A DNA stretch of 64,000 nucleotides from Comamonadaceae bacterium (GTDB lineage Bacteria; Pseudomonadota; Gammaproteobacteria; Burkholderiales; Burkholderiaceae_C), in assembly GCA_027488215.1 (NCBI GenBank), contig JAIYCB010000031.1, positions 62,001 to 126,000 on the forward strand. Reading direction: 5' to 3'. Under the pieces are notes generated by a model that did no database searches, was not told the DNA's origin, and saw only the letters and a list, made by a program, of their open reading frames with translations. Made by a program: the position numbers and the translations under genes. Each line of letters begins with the position of its first letter. Position 1 is the first letter of the stretch. Of this stretch, positions 1-9,349 are shown in pieces.

Positions 1-1549
1 AGGTGGTTTGTACCCATACATCGGCGCTTCTGCCGCCGCGCTGCATCGAGGCGATGCCGTTGCGCGTGCCCAGCCGTGCCAGCCCGCCAGGCAGCACTTG
101 CCAGCCCCCCTGTGCGTTAGCCACGGCAAACACACGCAGCACCACGGGGCGCGATTCGATAGCTGCCAGGGCATTGGCCGTCACTTGCCAAGTGGGCTGG
201 TGTGAAAGCGGCAACCAGGACTGCAAGGTGTGGGCATCGGGGTCACGCAAGATGCGGCCCGCCCACTCGTCTTGTTCGCGGCGTGAAAGCGTGTGGCCCT
301 GAACCGGTTCAAAACTTTGGCGGTCGTTGTTGTAGGGGTAGGTGGGTTTGATGACGCAGCTGCTGATGCGAGGCAATACGTCTTGCAGGGCAGCGGCTTC
401 GCCGCACCACCAGCTCGGTATGGCGGGCAGTTGCAGCTCTTGTCCGAGCAGATCACGCGCCAGTGCGGGCATGAAACCGAGCAAGGCGTTCGATTCCAGA
501 AAGCCCGAGCCCGGCGTGTTGGCCACCAGCACGTTGCCACTGCGCACCGCCTGAAGCAAGCCTGGTACACCCAGCGTGGAGTCAGCGCGCATTTCGAGGG
601 GATCTAGCCAGTCATCGTCCACCCGCTTGAGCAGGCCGTGCACGGGCTGCAGTCCTTGCAAGGTTTTCAGGTAAAGTTTTTCGTCACGCACAGTCAGGTC
701 GTTGCCTTGCACCAGGCTCAAGCCCAAATGGCGCGCCAGATAGGCGTGCTCGAAATAGGTTTCGTTGTAGGGCCCAGGGGTGAGCAGTGCGATGTGTGCC
801 AATGCCCCGGCAGGGCTACGGGCCTTGATGCTGTCCAGCAATGTGCGGTAGGTTTGGGCCAGGCGCTGCACCGGATAAGCCTCGAAGGCTTGAGGAAACA
901 GACGCGAGACAATTTGTCTGTTTTCGAGCAGATAACCCAGCCCCGAAGGTGCTTGGGTGCGCTGAGACAACAGCCACCAGGAACCGTCAGGGCCACGTGC
1001 TAAGTCAAATGCGGCCAAAGACAAATAGCGCCCACCGACAGGCGGCACGCCATGCATCGCGGGCAGGTAAGAAGGATGGCCATGCACCAGTGCAGCAGGT
1101 AACTGACCACTGAGCACAAGTTTTTGTGGCCCATAGGCGTCGGCCATGATGCGCTCAAGCAGTTGCATGCGCTGCATCACGCCCGTTTCAATTTGCGCCC
1201 AGTCCTTGTGATCCAGCATGAGCGGAAAGAGGTCAAGGGACCAAGGCCGTTGCGGTTGGTCTGTCGCGGCATACACGTTGTAGGTGATGCCGTTATCGCG
1301 CACTTGCCTTTGCAAGTTGCCCATGCGCAGCCCCAAGGTTTCCAGCCCATCGTTGCCCAAGTGCTGGATGAAGGTCTGCCAAGCTTTGCTCATCTGCGAC
1401 TGGTCTTTGGGGGCTTCGGCGACCGGCGGGATGGTCAGTCCACGCAGTTCGTCCCAATGCCCCGCAGGCGCCGCCAGCGCCTGGTGAGCCAGCCAATTCA
1501 TGGCCTGCATGTCCAGATTGTCAGGGCGGCTGTCACGGGATTCACTCAT
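1..1549 (-). CDS. Circularly permuted type 2 ATP-grasp protein, partial (3' end outside window)
   Basis: The frame opens at an ATG (1549) and runs off the left edge without a stop, giving 516 codons. It begins MSESRDSRPDNLDMQ and carries the blocks of circularly permuted ATP-grasp proteins (DUF404/DUF407): GLGYLLENRQIVSRLFP, TPGPYNETYFEHAYLARHL and KRVDDDWLDPLEMR. These align with GVSYMLEDRKMMMRLFP, TPGMYNSAYFEHAFLAQQ and RRVDDDFLDPKVFR of the paralogue at 7883. The last visible residues (DVWVQTT) match the C-terminal end of that paralogue (DTWILQD), so the ATP-grasp part is complete here. Whatever follows is probably a fused alpha-E domain, which is inference. The family is predicted to ligate amino acids or peptides using ATP; substrate unknown. 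It lies 14 bp downstream of the transglutaminase gene, so the two are very likely cotranscribed. Confidence 0.85.
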   Translation of the reverse strand, partial: MSESRDSRPDNLDMQAMNWLAHQALAAPAGHWDELRGLTIPPVAEAPKDQSQMSKAWQTFIQHLGNDGLETLGLRMGNLQRQVRDNGITYNVYAATDQPQRPWSLDLFPLMLDHKDWAQIETGVMQRMQLLERIMADAYGPQKLVLSGQLPAALVHGHPSYLPAMHGVPPVGGRYLSLAAFDLARGPDGSWWLLSQRTQAPSGLGYLLENRQIVSRLFPQAFEAYPVQRLAQTYRTLLDSIKARSPAGALAHIALLTPGPYNETYFEHAYLARHLGLSLVQGNDLTVRDEKLYLKTLQGLQPVHGLLKRVDDDWLDPLEMRADSTLGVPGLLQAVRSGNVLVANTPGSGFLESNALLGFMPALARDLLGQELQLPAIPSWWCGEAAALQDVLPRISSCVIKPTYPYNNDRQSFEPVQGHTLSRREQDEWAGRILRDPDAHTLQSWLPLSHQPTWQVTANALAAIESRPVVLRVFAVANAQGGWQVLPGGLARLGTRNGIASMQRGGRSADVWVQTT

Positions 1550-1563
1550 GCAGTCATTGTCGC

Positions 1564-4500
1564 TCAGGCTTTGCGCAAATCCAGTGTGTGAGGAAACTCT
1601 GGGCTGGCATTCAAGGTGGTGTTGGGGTTGAGGGCGGCAAGTTGCTTCATGGCGCCGGGCGTGTGGCCCATGCGGAAGAAGCGGGCCAGGCGGCGGCTTT
1701 CGGCTTCGTAGGCGTTGACCGGGAAGCTGTTGTAACTGCGGCCACCGGGGTGGACGACGTGGTACTGGCAGCCGCCCAGCGAGCGCTTCATCCAGGTGTC
1801 CACCAGGTCCACCGTCAGCGGTGCATGCACGCCGATGCTGGGGTGCAGCGACGAGGGCGGGTTCCAGGCTTTGTAGCGCACGCTGGCCACGTACTCGCCC
1901 ACCACGCCGGTGGGTTGCAGGGGCAGGGACTTACCGTTCACCGTCACAGTATGTCGCGAGGGGTTGATGCCGCTCACATGCACCTCGATGCGCTCGAGCG
2001 ACGAGTCCACATAGCGGGCGGTGCCGCCCGCGCTGCTTTCTTCGCCCATGACATGCCAGGGCTCGAGTGCATTGCGCAGCGTTAACACCGCGCCATCGAC
2101 CCGAATCTGCCCGACCAGCGGGAAACGGAATTCGAAATGCGGCGCGAACCAGCTCGGGTCGAAATGAAAACCCGCATCACCCAATTCGGTCAACACATCG
2201 TCAAAGTCTTTGTGGATCCAGTGCGGAAGCATGAAGCGGTCGTGCAGCTCGGTGCCCCAGCGGGTCACTGGCGCTGCGTAAGGTGCGTCCCAAAAGCGTG
2301 CTACCAGCGCGCGCAGCAGCAACTGCTGCACGATGCTCATGCGCGCATGCGGCGGCATCTCGAACGCCCGCAGCTCCAGCAGGCCCAGCCGCCCGGTACT
2401 GCTGTCGGGCGAGTACATCTTGTCGATGCAAAACTCGCTGCGGTGGGTGTTTCCAGTCACGTCCACCAGGATGTTGCGCAGGGTGCGGTCCACCACCCAA
2501 GGGGCCATATCGGTGCCAAACTTTTTGCGGCTGCGGGTGATCTCGCGCAGCGCAATTTCCAACTCGTAAACCTGGTCATTGCGCGCCTCGTCCACGCGCG
2601 GTGCCTGGCTGGTCGGGCCGATGAACATGCCGCTGAACAAATAACTCAGGCTCGGGTGGTTGTGCCAATAGAGGATGAGGCTGGCCAGCAACTCGGGGCG
2701 GCGCAGAAAAGGGCTGTCAGCGGGGGTGGCTCCGCCCATCACCAGGTGGTTGCCGCCGCCCGTGCCGGTGTGGCGGCCGTCGGTCATGAACTTTTCGGCC
2801 GACAAGCGCGTCTCGAAAGCGGCCTGGTACAAAAACTCGGTGTGCTCCACCAGCTCGGACCAGTTGTGGGCCGGGTGGATGTTGACCTCGATCACACCGG
2901 GGTCGGGCGTGACCTGCAACAGTTTCAGACGAGGATCGCGGGGCGGCGGGTAGCCTTCCAGGACGATCTTGAGGCCCAGTTTGGTGGCTGTGGCTTCGAC
3001 TGCGCGCACCAACGCCAGATAGTCTTCGAGTCGCGCCAACGGCGGCATGAAGACATACAGCACGCCCGACTTCACGCCTTTGGTCATCGCGTTGGCTTCA
3101 GCCTTGGGGCCATTGGCACGGTTGGGGTCACGCACTTCCACACACAAGGCGGTGCGCACCACCGAGGGGTCTGACTTGAATTTGGCGGGCACGGCTTGCG
3201 CGGCCGGGGCGTGGTTTGGGTTTGCCATGATGTGCCTTGGCTGCATCACAGCTGGGGTCGTGGGCAAGTTAGGGCGTGGTGAGAGGTGCGGCGAAAAGGG
3301 GTCCTCCTCGATCTGGTGCCAGCGGTCGGTGGGCGCGGCCCAGGGCAGCGAGTCCAGGGGCAGACGCCATCCCATGGGGGAGTCACCTGGCATGAGGTAC
3401 ATGCGTTCGTCGCGCAAAAACCATCGGCCAGTTTGCCATTGGGGCCCCGCCAGTTCGGGGGTGACGGTATCGACTGGCTGCAGCGGCAGTACATAGCCCA
3501 CCACCTGGTCCAATCCCTGACTGAAAACGCGGCGCAGGCGGTTGCGCTCCATCTCGTCGTCCAGCTTGGCGTCAAAGGGGTCCACGTTCAAGGGCAATCT
3601 GCGTTCGCGCCAAAGGTAGTACCAGGTGTCTTCGTAGCCGGGCAACACGGTGTCGCCCGCAAGGCCCAGATGTTGCGTCAAGGTTTGGATGAAGCGCTCG
3701 GCATCGGTGCTGGTGCAGTGGCTGGGTTCACGCTCGTCGGCAAACACGGCCGGGTTTTGCCAGCAGGGCGTGCCATCTGCCCGCCAGTAAATGGACAGCG
3801 CCCAGCGCGGTAGTTGCTCGCCCGGGTACCACTTGCCCTGGCCAAAGTGCAAAAAGCCGCCTTGCCCGTATTGCTGGCGCAGCTTGTGCACCAACTCGGT
3901 GGCCAGGCCCCGCTTGGTGGGCCCTAAGGCATCGGTGTTCCATTCGGCCGCGTCGCGGTCTTGCGTGGACACAAAGGTGGGCTCGCCGCCCATGGTCAGG
4001 CGTACGTCTTGCGCCACCAGCTGGGCATCGACTTTTTGGCCCAGCTTCAAAATATCTGCCCATTGCGCGTCGCTGTAGGGCTTGGTCACGCGGGGCGACT
4101 CGTGGATGCGCGTCACGCTCATCTCATGGTGAAACTCGACCTCGGCCTTGTCCATCAGGCCCTCAATCGGGGCAGCGGCAGACGGCTGCGGTGTGCAGGC
4201 CAGTGGAATGTGGCCTTCCCCGGCCAGCAGACCCGAGGTGGGGTCGAGCCCGATCCAGCCCGCGCCGGGTAAATACACCTCGCACCAGGCATGCAGGTCG
4301 GTGAAGTCGACTTCGGTGCCGCTTGGGCCATCGAGCGATTTCACGTCGGGGGCCAGCTGGATCAAATAGCCCGACACAAATCGCGCGGCGATGTTCATGT
4401 GGCGGAACAACTGCATCAAGAGCCAGGCCGAATCGCGGCAAGAGCCGCTTTGGAGCTTCAGCGTTTCTTCAGGCGTTTGTACGCCGGGTTCCAAGCGGAT

Positions 4501-4977
4501 CGTGTAGCGAATGTCCTTGTGCAGCCGTTGGTTGATTTGCACCAGAAAGTCGATGGTGGGCTGGCGCTTGCGGTCTAGGCTGCCCAGGTAGTTATTGAAA
4601 AGCGGGGTTGTGCTTTCTTTGACCAGGTAGGACTGCAACTCCTCTTTGACCAGGTCGGTGTACTGGAAAGGCACTTCTTCGGCCGAGGGTTCCAAAAAGA
4701 AATCGAACGGGTTGAGTACCGCCATCTCGGTGACCACATCCACCGTGACCTTGAAGGTCGTGGTCTTTTTGGGAAAGACCAGCCGCGCTTGGTAATTGGC
4801 AAAAGCGTCTTGCTGCCAGTTGATGAAATGCTCTTCAGGTTCGACCTTGAGGCTGTAGCTCAAGATGCGGCTGCGGCTGTGCGGTGCGGGACGCAGGCGG
4901 ATGACTTGGGGGCCGAGCTGCACCGGTCGGTCGTAGGTGTAGTGGGTGACATGGTGCAGTGCAAGGTGTATCGACAT
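1564..4977 (-). CDS. Transglutaminase-like / DUF2126 protein
   Basis: A 1137-residue protein with three parts: a bacterial transglutaminase N-terminal beta domain (about 1-110), a transglutaminase/protease core (about 140-260) and a long DUF2126 region (about 300-1100). The catalytic triad is visible as Cys180 (SGSCRDSAWLL), His229 (DLHAWCEVYL) and Asp245 (GLDPTSGL). I chose the ATG at 4977 (MSIHLALHHVTHYTYDRPV), where family homology begins; an upstream in-frame Met would add 28 Cys-rich residues unlike the family. Such proteins are encoded beside ATP-grasp and alpha-E genes and are thought to cleave or rearrange amide bonds in an unidentified peptide product. It is the first gene of a minus-strand pair with the ATP-grasp gene and is divergent from comEC. 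Family assignment is firm, biological role unknown. Confidence 0.9.
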   Translation of the reverse strand: MSIHLALHHVTHYTYDRPVQLGPQVIRLRPAPHSRSRILSYSLKVEPEEHFINWQQDAFANYQARLVFPKKTTTFKVTVDVVTEMAVLNPFDFFLEPSAEEVPFQYTDLVKEELQSYLVKESTTPLFNNYLGSLDRKRQPTIDFLVQINQRLHKDIRYTIRLEPGVQTPEETLKLQSGSCRDSAWLLMQLFRHMNIAARFVSGYLIQLAPDVKSLDGPSGTEVDFTDLHAWCEVYLPGAGWIGLDPTSGLLAGEGHIPLACTPQPSAAAPIEGLMDKAEVEFHHEMSVTRIHESPRVTKPYSDAQWADILKLGQKVDAQLVAQDVRLTMGGEPTFVSTQDRDAAEWNTDALGPTKRGLATELVHKLRQQYGQGGFLHFGQGKWYPGEQLPRWALSIYWRADGTPCWQNPAVFADEREPSHCTSTDAERFIQTLTQHLGLAGDTVLPGYEDTWYYLWRERRLPLNVDPFDAKLDDEMERNRLRRVFSQGLDQVVGYVLPLQPVDTVTPELAGPQWQTGRWFLRDERMYLMPGDSPMGWRLPLDSLPWAAPTDRWHQIEEDPFSPHLSPRPNLPTTPAVMQPRHIMANPNHAPAAQAVPAKFKSDPSVVRTALCVEVRDPNRANGPKAEANAMTKGVKSGVLYVFMPPLARLEDYLALVRAVEATATKLGLKIVLEGYPPPRDPRLKLLQVTPDPGVIEVNIHPAHNWSELVEHTEFLYQAAFETRLSAEKFMTDGRHTGTGGGNHLVMGGATPADSPFLRRPELLASLILYWHNHPSLSYLFSGMFIGPTSQAPRVDEARNDQVYELEIALREITRSRKKFGTDMAPWVVDRTLRNILVDVTGNTHRSEFCIDKMYSPDSSTGRLGLLELRAFEMPPHARMSIVQQLLLRALVARFWDAPYAAPVTRWGTELHDRFMLPHWIHKDFDDVLTELGDAGFHFDPSWFAPHFEFRFPLVGQIRVDGAVLTLRNALEPWHVMGEESSAGGTARYVDSSLERIEVHVSGINPSRHTVTVNGKSLPLQPTGVVGEYVASVRYKAWNPPSSLHPSIGVHAPLTVDLVDTWMKRSLGGCQYHVVHPGGRSYNSFPVNAYEAESRRLARFFRMGHTPGAMKQLAALNPNTTLNASPEFPHTLDLRKA

Positions 4978-5164
4978 TTCTCGTTCAGCGCAACAGGGGC
5001 TGCACGCATGACAAATGCAGCTTGGGCGTATACAACTAGCAAGACACGCGCCAGCCATCAAGCCCCGCTAACGCCCATGTCAGTGGGGCAGGACTGTCGC
5101 GCGAACAAAAACAGGCGGATCACAAACCGCCGATATCACCCACAGCCAGATTAGGGAGGCTGCC

Positions 5165-5230
5165 ATGAAGCGACACCGCAACGCAGGGTTTGGGCTGGCC
5201 AAAAAACAGGTCCGGGAGCGACAGGCATGA
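5165..5230 (+). CDS. Possible 21-residue basic leader peptide upstream of comEC
   Basis: A short frame, MKRHRNAGFGLAKKQVRERQA, follows a strong Shine-Dalgarno sequence (AGGGAGG at 5153-5159, 5 nt before the ATG). Its stop overlaps the comEC start as ATGA (5227-5230), the arrangement used for translational coupling elsewhere in this window. Seven of 21 residues are Lys or Arg. I know of no described peptide like it. comEC has its own ribosome-binding site (GGGAG, 5214-5218), so the peptide may be fortuitous. Confidence 0.35.
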   Translation: MKRHRNAGFGLAKKQVRERQA

Positions 5231-7812
5231 GGTCGATGGCCTGGGCGCGAGCTTTGGGTTGGAGCCTGTTGGCCTGGTGCTTGGGCGTGGCGCTCCAGCT
5301 GCAACAAGTTGAATTGTGGCCTGTGCTGGCCTATGGCAGTGGCTTGGCGCTGGCCTGTGCCTGGGTTTGGGCGCTGCATCGTGGGTATGGGGGTCAGCGC
5401 TGGCGCAGGATGGCCTGGGCCATGCTGTGTGTCTGGACTGCATTTGTCGTGACGGGCCTGCACGCCCATTTCCGCTCGAGCGCCCTGGCGCCAGAGCTGG
5501 AGGGGCTGGACATGGATGTGATCGGGGTTGTGCAAGCCATGCCCCAGCGGCAGGCGCAGGGCTGGCGCTTTCGGTTTCGCATCGAACAAGCGTGGCAGGT
5601 GGGTCCGGCGGGGGCTTTGCAGCCGGTGAATTTGTCAGCGCAGTTGCCCGCACAGGTGTACCTGGGCTGGTACGGCCAAGAGGGCGTGCACGACAGCGGC
5701 TGGAATGCATCGCCCTTGCCTGAGCCGATTCAAGCTGGGGAACGCTGGCGCTTGCGTGTACGCCTGAAGGCGCCGCACGGCCACATGAATCCGCGGGGAT
5801 TCGATTACGAGTTGTGGTTGTGGGAACAGGGCATCCGGGCCACCGGTTACGTCCGTCAGCGGGCCAAAGACCCGCCGCCGATGCGGCTGGGCAGCACCTG
5901 GATGCACCCCATCGAGGGCTGGCGTCAAACGGTACGTGACCGTTTGTTGGCGCATTTGGCGGGGCCGGACACCGATGCTGAAGCGGCCAGACGTGCCGGG
6001 GTCCTCGCGGCTCTGGTGGTGGGCGACCAAGCGGCGATAGAGCGCAGCGATTGGGATGTCTTCAGAGCCACGGGCGTGGCGCATTTGATGAGCATTTCCG
6101 GTTTGCATGTGACCATGTTTGCCTGGTTGGCTTCGGCTTTTGTCGCTTGGGCTTGGCGGCAGTCGGCGCGTTGGGGTTTTGTGGGGCCTTTGCGTTGGCC
6201 TGCTGTGCACGTGGGGGCTATCGCGGGTTTGTTGTTGGCGATGTTTTATGCCGTGTTCAGCGGCTGGGGGCTGCCTGCACAACGCACTTGTTTGATGTTG
6301 GCGGTGGTGGTGGTTTTGAAACTGTCGGCACGCGATTGGCCGGGTGTTTTGGTCTGGTTGACGGCGGGAGCGCTCGTGCTGGCTTGGGACCCTTGGGCTT
6401 TGCTGCAACCTGGGTTTTGGTTGAGTTTTGTGGCGGTGGGCATATTGATGGCTTCTGACCCTTCCAGTCGCAATCGGCTCGAGGATGCACCAAAAGTGGA
6501 TGGGGCGAGCGCACCCTCTTGGCGTGAAGAAGTACAGGCCGCGCCCTTGTTGCACCGTTTGGGTGCGGGTTGGCGGCAGGCTTGGGGCATGGGGGTGCTG
6601 CGCCCATTGGGAGACTTGCTGCGCGAGCAAGCTACTGTGACGGTGGCCTTGGCACCCCTGACCTTGTTGTTTTTCGGGCAGGTGTCTTTGGTGGGTCTGC
6701 TGGCCAATGTGCTGGCGATTCCCTGGGTCACTTTGGTCATCACACCGCTGGCCATGCTGGGGGTGATGTTCTCTGGTTTTTGGGATTTGGCTTCCGGGGC
6801 TTTGCGTCCGATGTCGAGTATTTTGGGGTGGCTGTCGGACTGGCCTTGGGCCAGTGTGTCGCGGGCCATGCCGCCTTGGTGGCTGGCTGCGCTGGCCATG
6901 CTGGGCGGTTTGGGGCTGGTGCTGCGCATGCCCATGTCCTGGAAACTGTTGCTTTTGCCATTGATGTGGCCCGCTTTGTTTTGGACCGCTGCGCGCCCCT
7001 TGCATGGCCAGGTGGAATTGCTCGCGGCCGATGTGGGGCAGGGCAATGCCGTGCTGGTGCGAACAGCGAGACACAGCTTGTTGTTCGATGCGGGACCACG
7101 CTATTCTTTGGAAAGCGATGCGGGTCACCGCGTGCTGGTGCCCTTGCTGGCGCAAATGGGGGAGCGGCTGGATGTGCTGATGCTCAGCCACCGCGACAGC
7201 GACCACACGGGAGGCGCAGCTGCGGTGTTGGCCATGCAAAAGGGGGCAGCACTTTGGACCTCGCTGGAGGACGAACACCCTTTGCACGCCCTGCGTCCCG
7301 CTAGGACGCGTTGTCAGGCAGGGCAGTCGTGGGAGTGGGATGGGGTCAGGTTTGAGGTGCTGCACCCTTTTGCGGCCGATGGTCAAAGCGGAGAATCGGC
7401 ACGGCGTCAAAAACCCAAACCCAACGAGCTCAGCTGCGTTTTGCATATCGTGTCCGTCGAGGGGTCGGCCCTGCTGACTGGCGACATTGAGCAGGCCCAG
7501 GAGTTGGCATTGGTGCAACAGGGACTGGCACCTGTGGATGTGCTGCTGGCGCCCCACCACGGCAGCAAAACCTCGTCGAGTCTGCCGTTTTTGCAGGCGC
7601 TCCAACCCCGGCTTGCGCTGGTACAGGCCGGTTACCGCAACCGCTTTGGTCATCCGGCACCCGTGGTGGTGGAACGTTACCGAGATCAAGGGATTGCGCT
7701 GGTGGAAAGCACCCAATGCGGCGCGGCCACCTGGCGCAGCCAGTCACCGGGCACAGTTGAATGTGAGCGGTCCTTGCGCCGACGGTATTGGCACCATGTC
7801 ATTTCACCATGA
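5227..7812 (+). CDS. comEC: ComEC/Rec2-family DNA uptake channel
   Basis: An 861-residue inner-membrane protein that moves single-stranded DNA into the cytoplasm during natural transformation. The order is standard: N-terminal membrane segments, a DUF4131 OB-like region (about 60-215), the Competence membrane domain starting near residue 255 (LAALVVGDQAAI, then ATGVAHLMSISGLHVTM), and a C-terminal metallo-beta-lactamase-like domain from about residue 600 (ADVGQGNAVLV, SHRDSDHTGG, APHHGSKTSSS). The metal-binding His/Asp motifs are present, so the nuclease-like domain looks intact. The ATG at 5227 has GGGAG 8 nt upstream and overlaps a possible leader peptide. The gene is divergent from the transglutaminase gene, and a second ATP-grasp gene follows 70 bp downstream. 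Confidence 0.93.
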   Translation: MRSMAWARALGWSLLAWCLGVALQLQQVELWPVLAYGSGLALACAWVWALHRGYGGQRWRRMAWAMLCVWTAFVVTGLHAHFRSSALAPELEGLDMDVIGVVQAMPQRQAQGWRFRFRIEQAWQVGPAGALQPVNLSAQLPAQVYLGWYGQEGVHDSGWNASPLPEPIQAGERWRLRVRLKAPHGHMNPRGFDYELWLWEQGIRATGYVRQRAKDPPPMRLGSTWMHPIEGWRQTVRDRLLAHLAGPDTDAEAARRAGVLAALVVGDQAAIERSDWDVFRATGVAHLMSISGLHVTMFAWLASAFVAWAWRQSARWGFVGPLRWPAVHVGAIAGLLLAMFYAVFSGWGLPAQRTCLMLAVVVVLKLSARDWPGVLVWLTAGALVLAWDPWALLQPGFWLSFVAVGILMASDPSSRNRLEDAPKVDGASAPSWREEVQAAPLLHRLGAGWRQAWGMGVLRPLGDLLREQATVTVALAPLTLLFFGQVSLVGLLANVLAIPWVTLVITPLAMLGVMFSGFWDLASGALRPMSSILGWLSDWPWASVSRAMPPWWLAALAMLGGLGLVLRMPMSWKLLLLPLMWPALFWTAARPLHGQVELLAADVGQGNAVLVRTARHSLLFDAGPRYSLESDAGHRVLVPLLAQMGERLDVLMLSHRDSDHTGGAAAVLAMQKGAALWTSLEDEHPLHALRPARTRCQAGQSWEWDGVRFEVLHPFAADGQSGESARRQKPKPNELSCVLHIVSVEGSALLTGDIEQAQELALVQQGLAPVDVLLAPHHGSKTSSSLPFLQALQPRLALVQAGYRNRFGHPAPVVVERYRDQGIALVESTQCGAATWRSQSPGTVECERSLRRRYWHHVISP

Positions 7813-7882
7813 CGCTCAGTCGCCTGGCTTCCCCGCTTTTTGGGTATACATCTTGCTAATCTACGGTCAGGAGTGAAGATAC

Positions 7883-9334
7883 ATGCGCCATTTCGATGAG
7901 ATGTACAGCCGCTTGCCAGCAGCAGGTGAGGCGGGCGAGGTGAGAAAACACTACGAGGCCTATGCCCGTTGGTTGCAAGCACAAGACCCCCGGACCATGG
8001 CCGCACGCCGTGAAGAGGCCGAGGTGATTTTTCGCCGTGTGGGCATCACCTTTGCGGTCTACGGCGACAAGGACGAGGACGGCTCCGGCACCGAACGACT
8101 GATCCCTTTTGATTTGATTCCCCGTGTGATCGCTGCCCAAGAGTGGACCAGCATGGAAGCCGGACTGGTGCAGCGCGTCACCGCCCTCAACCGCTTCATC
8201 CATGACGTCTACCACGACCAAGAGATCCTCAAGGCCGGCGTGGTCCCGCGTGAGCAGATCGAAAACAACGCCCAATTCCGCCCCGAGATGGTGGGTGTTC
8301 ATGTCCCCAACAACATCTACTCGCACATCAGCGGCATCGACATCGTGCGAGCGCCCGACAGTGCGGGTCAGGGTGAGTATTACGTGCTCGAAGACAACCT
8401 GCGCGTGCCCAGTGGTGTGAGCTACATGCTGGAAGACCGCAAGATGATGATGCGGCTCTTCCCGGACCTGTTCAGCCAGCACCGCGTGGCCCCGGTGGCG
8501 CATTACCCCGACTTGTTGCTGGAGACCCTGCGCGCTTCCAGCCCTGCGACCACGGCCGAGCCCACGGTGGTGGTGCTCACGCCCGGCATGTACAACAGCG
8601 CCTACTTCGAGCACGCCTTTTTGGCCCAGCAGATGGGCGTGGAACTGGTCGAAGGGCAAGACCTGTTCGTCAAAGACAAGTTCGTCTACATGCGCACCAC
8701 GCGCGGCCCCCGCCGGGTGGACGTGATTTACCGCCGGGTGGACGATGACTTTTTGGACCCCAAGGTATTCCGCCCCACTTCGACGTTGGGCTGTGCGGGC
8801 CTGATGGAGGCCTACAAAGCGGGTCATGTAGCGATTTGCAACGCCGTAGGCACGGGCGTGGCCGACGACAAGTCGATCTACCCCTATGTGCCCGACATGA
8901 TCCAGTTCTATTTGGGCGAGGAGCCGATCTTGAAAAACGTGCCGACTTTTCAGTGCCGCAAGCCTGATGACTTGCAGTACACCCTGGCCCATCTGAAAGA
9001 CCTGGTGGTCAAGGAGGTCCATGGCGCGGGAGGCTACGGTATGTTGGTGGGTCCGGCGTCCACGAAGGACGAGATCGAGCAGTTCCGCGCCGCGTTGCTG
9101 GCCAATCCCGAAGGCTATATCGCGCAGCCCACACTGAGCCTGTCGAGTTGCCCCACCTTTGTGGACAGCGGTATCGCGCCGCGCCATATCGATCTGCGGC
9201 CCTTTGTGCTGAGTGGCCGTACGGTGCAAATGGTGCCCGGAGGCCTGACCCGTGTGGCCTTGAAAAAAGGGTCTCTGGTGGTGAACTCGTCACAGGGCGG
9301 CGGCACCAAAGACACCTGGATTTTGCAGGACTGA
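7883..9334 (+). CDS. Circularly permuted type 2 ATP-grasp protein, stand-alone
   Basis: A 483-residue protein of the DUF404/DUF407 family, predicted to be an ATP-dependent amidoligase. It contains GVSYMLEDRKMMMRLFP, TPGMYNSAYFEHAF, YRRVDDDFLDPKVFR and the C-terminal VVNSSQGGGTKDTW. The start MRHFDEMYSRLP has an upstream CAGGAG. Unlike the gene at the left edge, the chain ends right after the ATP-grasp part, and the alpha-E partner is the separate next gene 15 bp on. The two should be expressed together and act on the same unknown substrate. The paralogue at 1-1549 is clearly diverged, so this is an old duplication or separate acquisition rather than a recent copy. Confidence 0.9.
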   Translation: MRHFDEMYSRLPAAGEAGEVRKHYEAYARWLQAQDPRTMAARREEAEVIFRRVGITFAVYGDKDEDGSGTERLIPFDLIPRVIAAQEWTSMEAGLVQRVTALNRFIHDVYHDQEILKAGVVPREQIENNAQFRPEMVGVHVPNNIYSHISGIDIVRAPDSAGQGEYYVLEDNLRVPSGVSYMLEDRKMMMRLFPDLFSQHRVAPVAHYPDLLLETLRASSPATTAEPTVVVLTPGMYNSAYFEHAFLAQQMGVELVEGQDLFVKDKFVYMRTTRGPRRVDVIYRRVDDDFLDPKVFRPTSTLGCAGLMEAYKAGHVAICNAVGTGVADDKSIYPYVPDMIQFYLGEEPILKNVPTFQCRKPDDLQYTLAHLKDLVVKEVHGAGGYGMLVGPASTKDEIEQFRAALLANPEGYIAQPTLSLSSCPTFVDSGIAPRHIDLRPFVLSGRTVQMVPGGLTRVALKKGSLVVNSSQGGGTKDTWILQD

Positions 9335-9349
9335 GAAGGGAGAACACCG

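Noticed and set aside
2137-3174. A 345-codon plus-strand frame inside the DUF2126 gene
   Set aside because: No homology signal and opposite to a conserved domain.
5635-7716. A 693-codon open frame opposite comEC
   Set aside because: Rich in Gln, His, Arg and Pro with no recognisable fold; the plus strand is an intact ComEC.
7856-9229. A 457-codon open frame opposite the second ATP-grasp gene
   Set aside because: Mirror of a conserved coding gene, with His/Val-rich composition and no family features.
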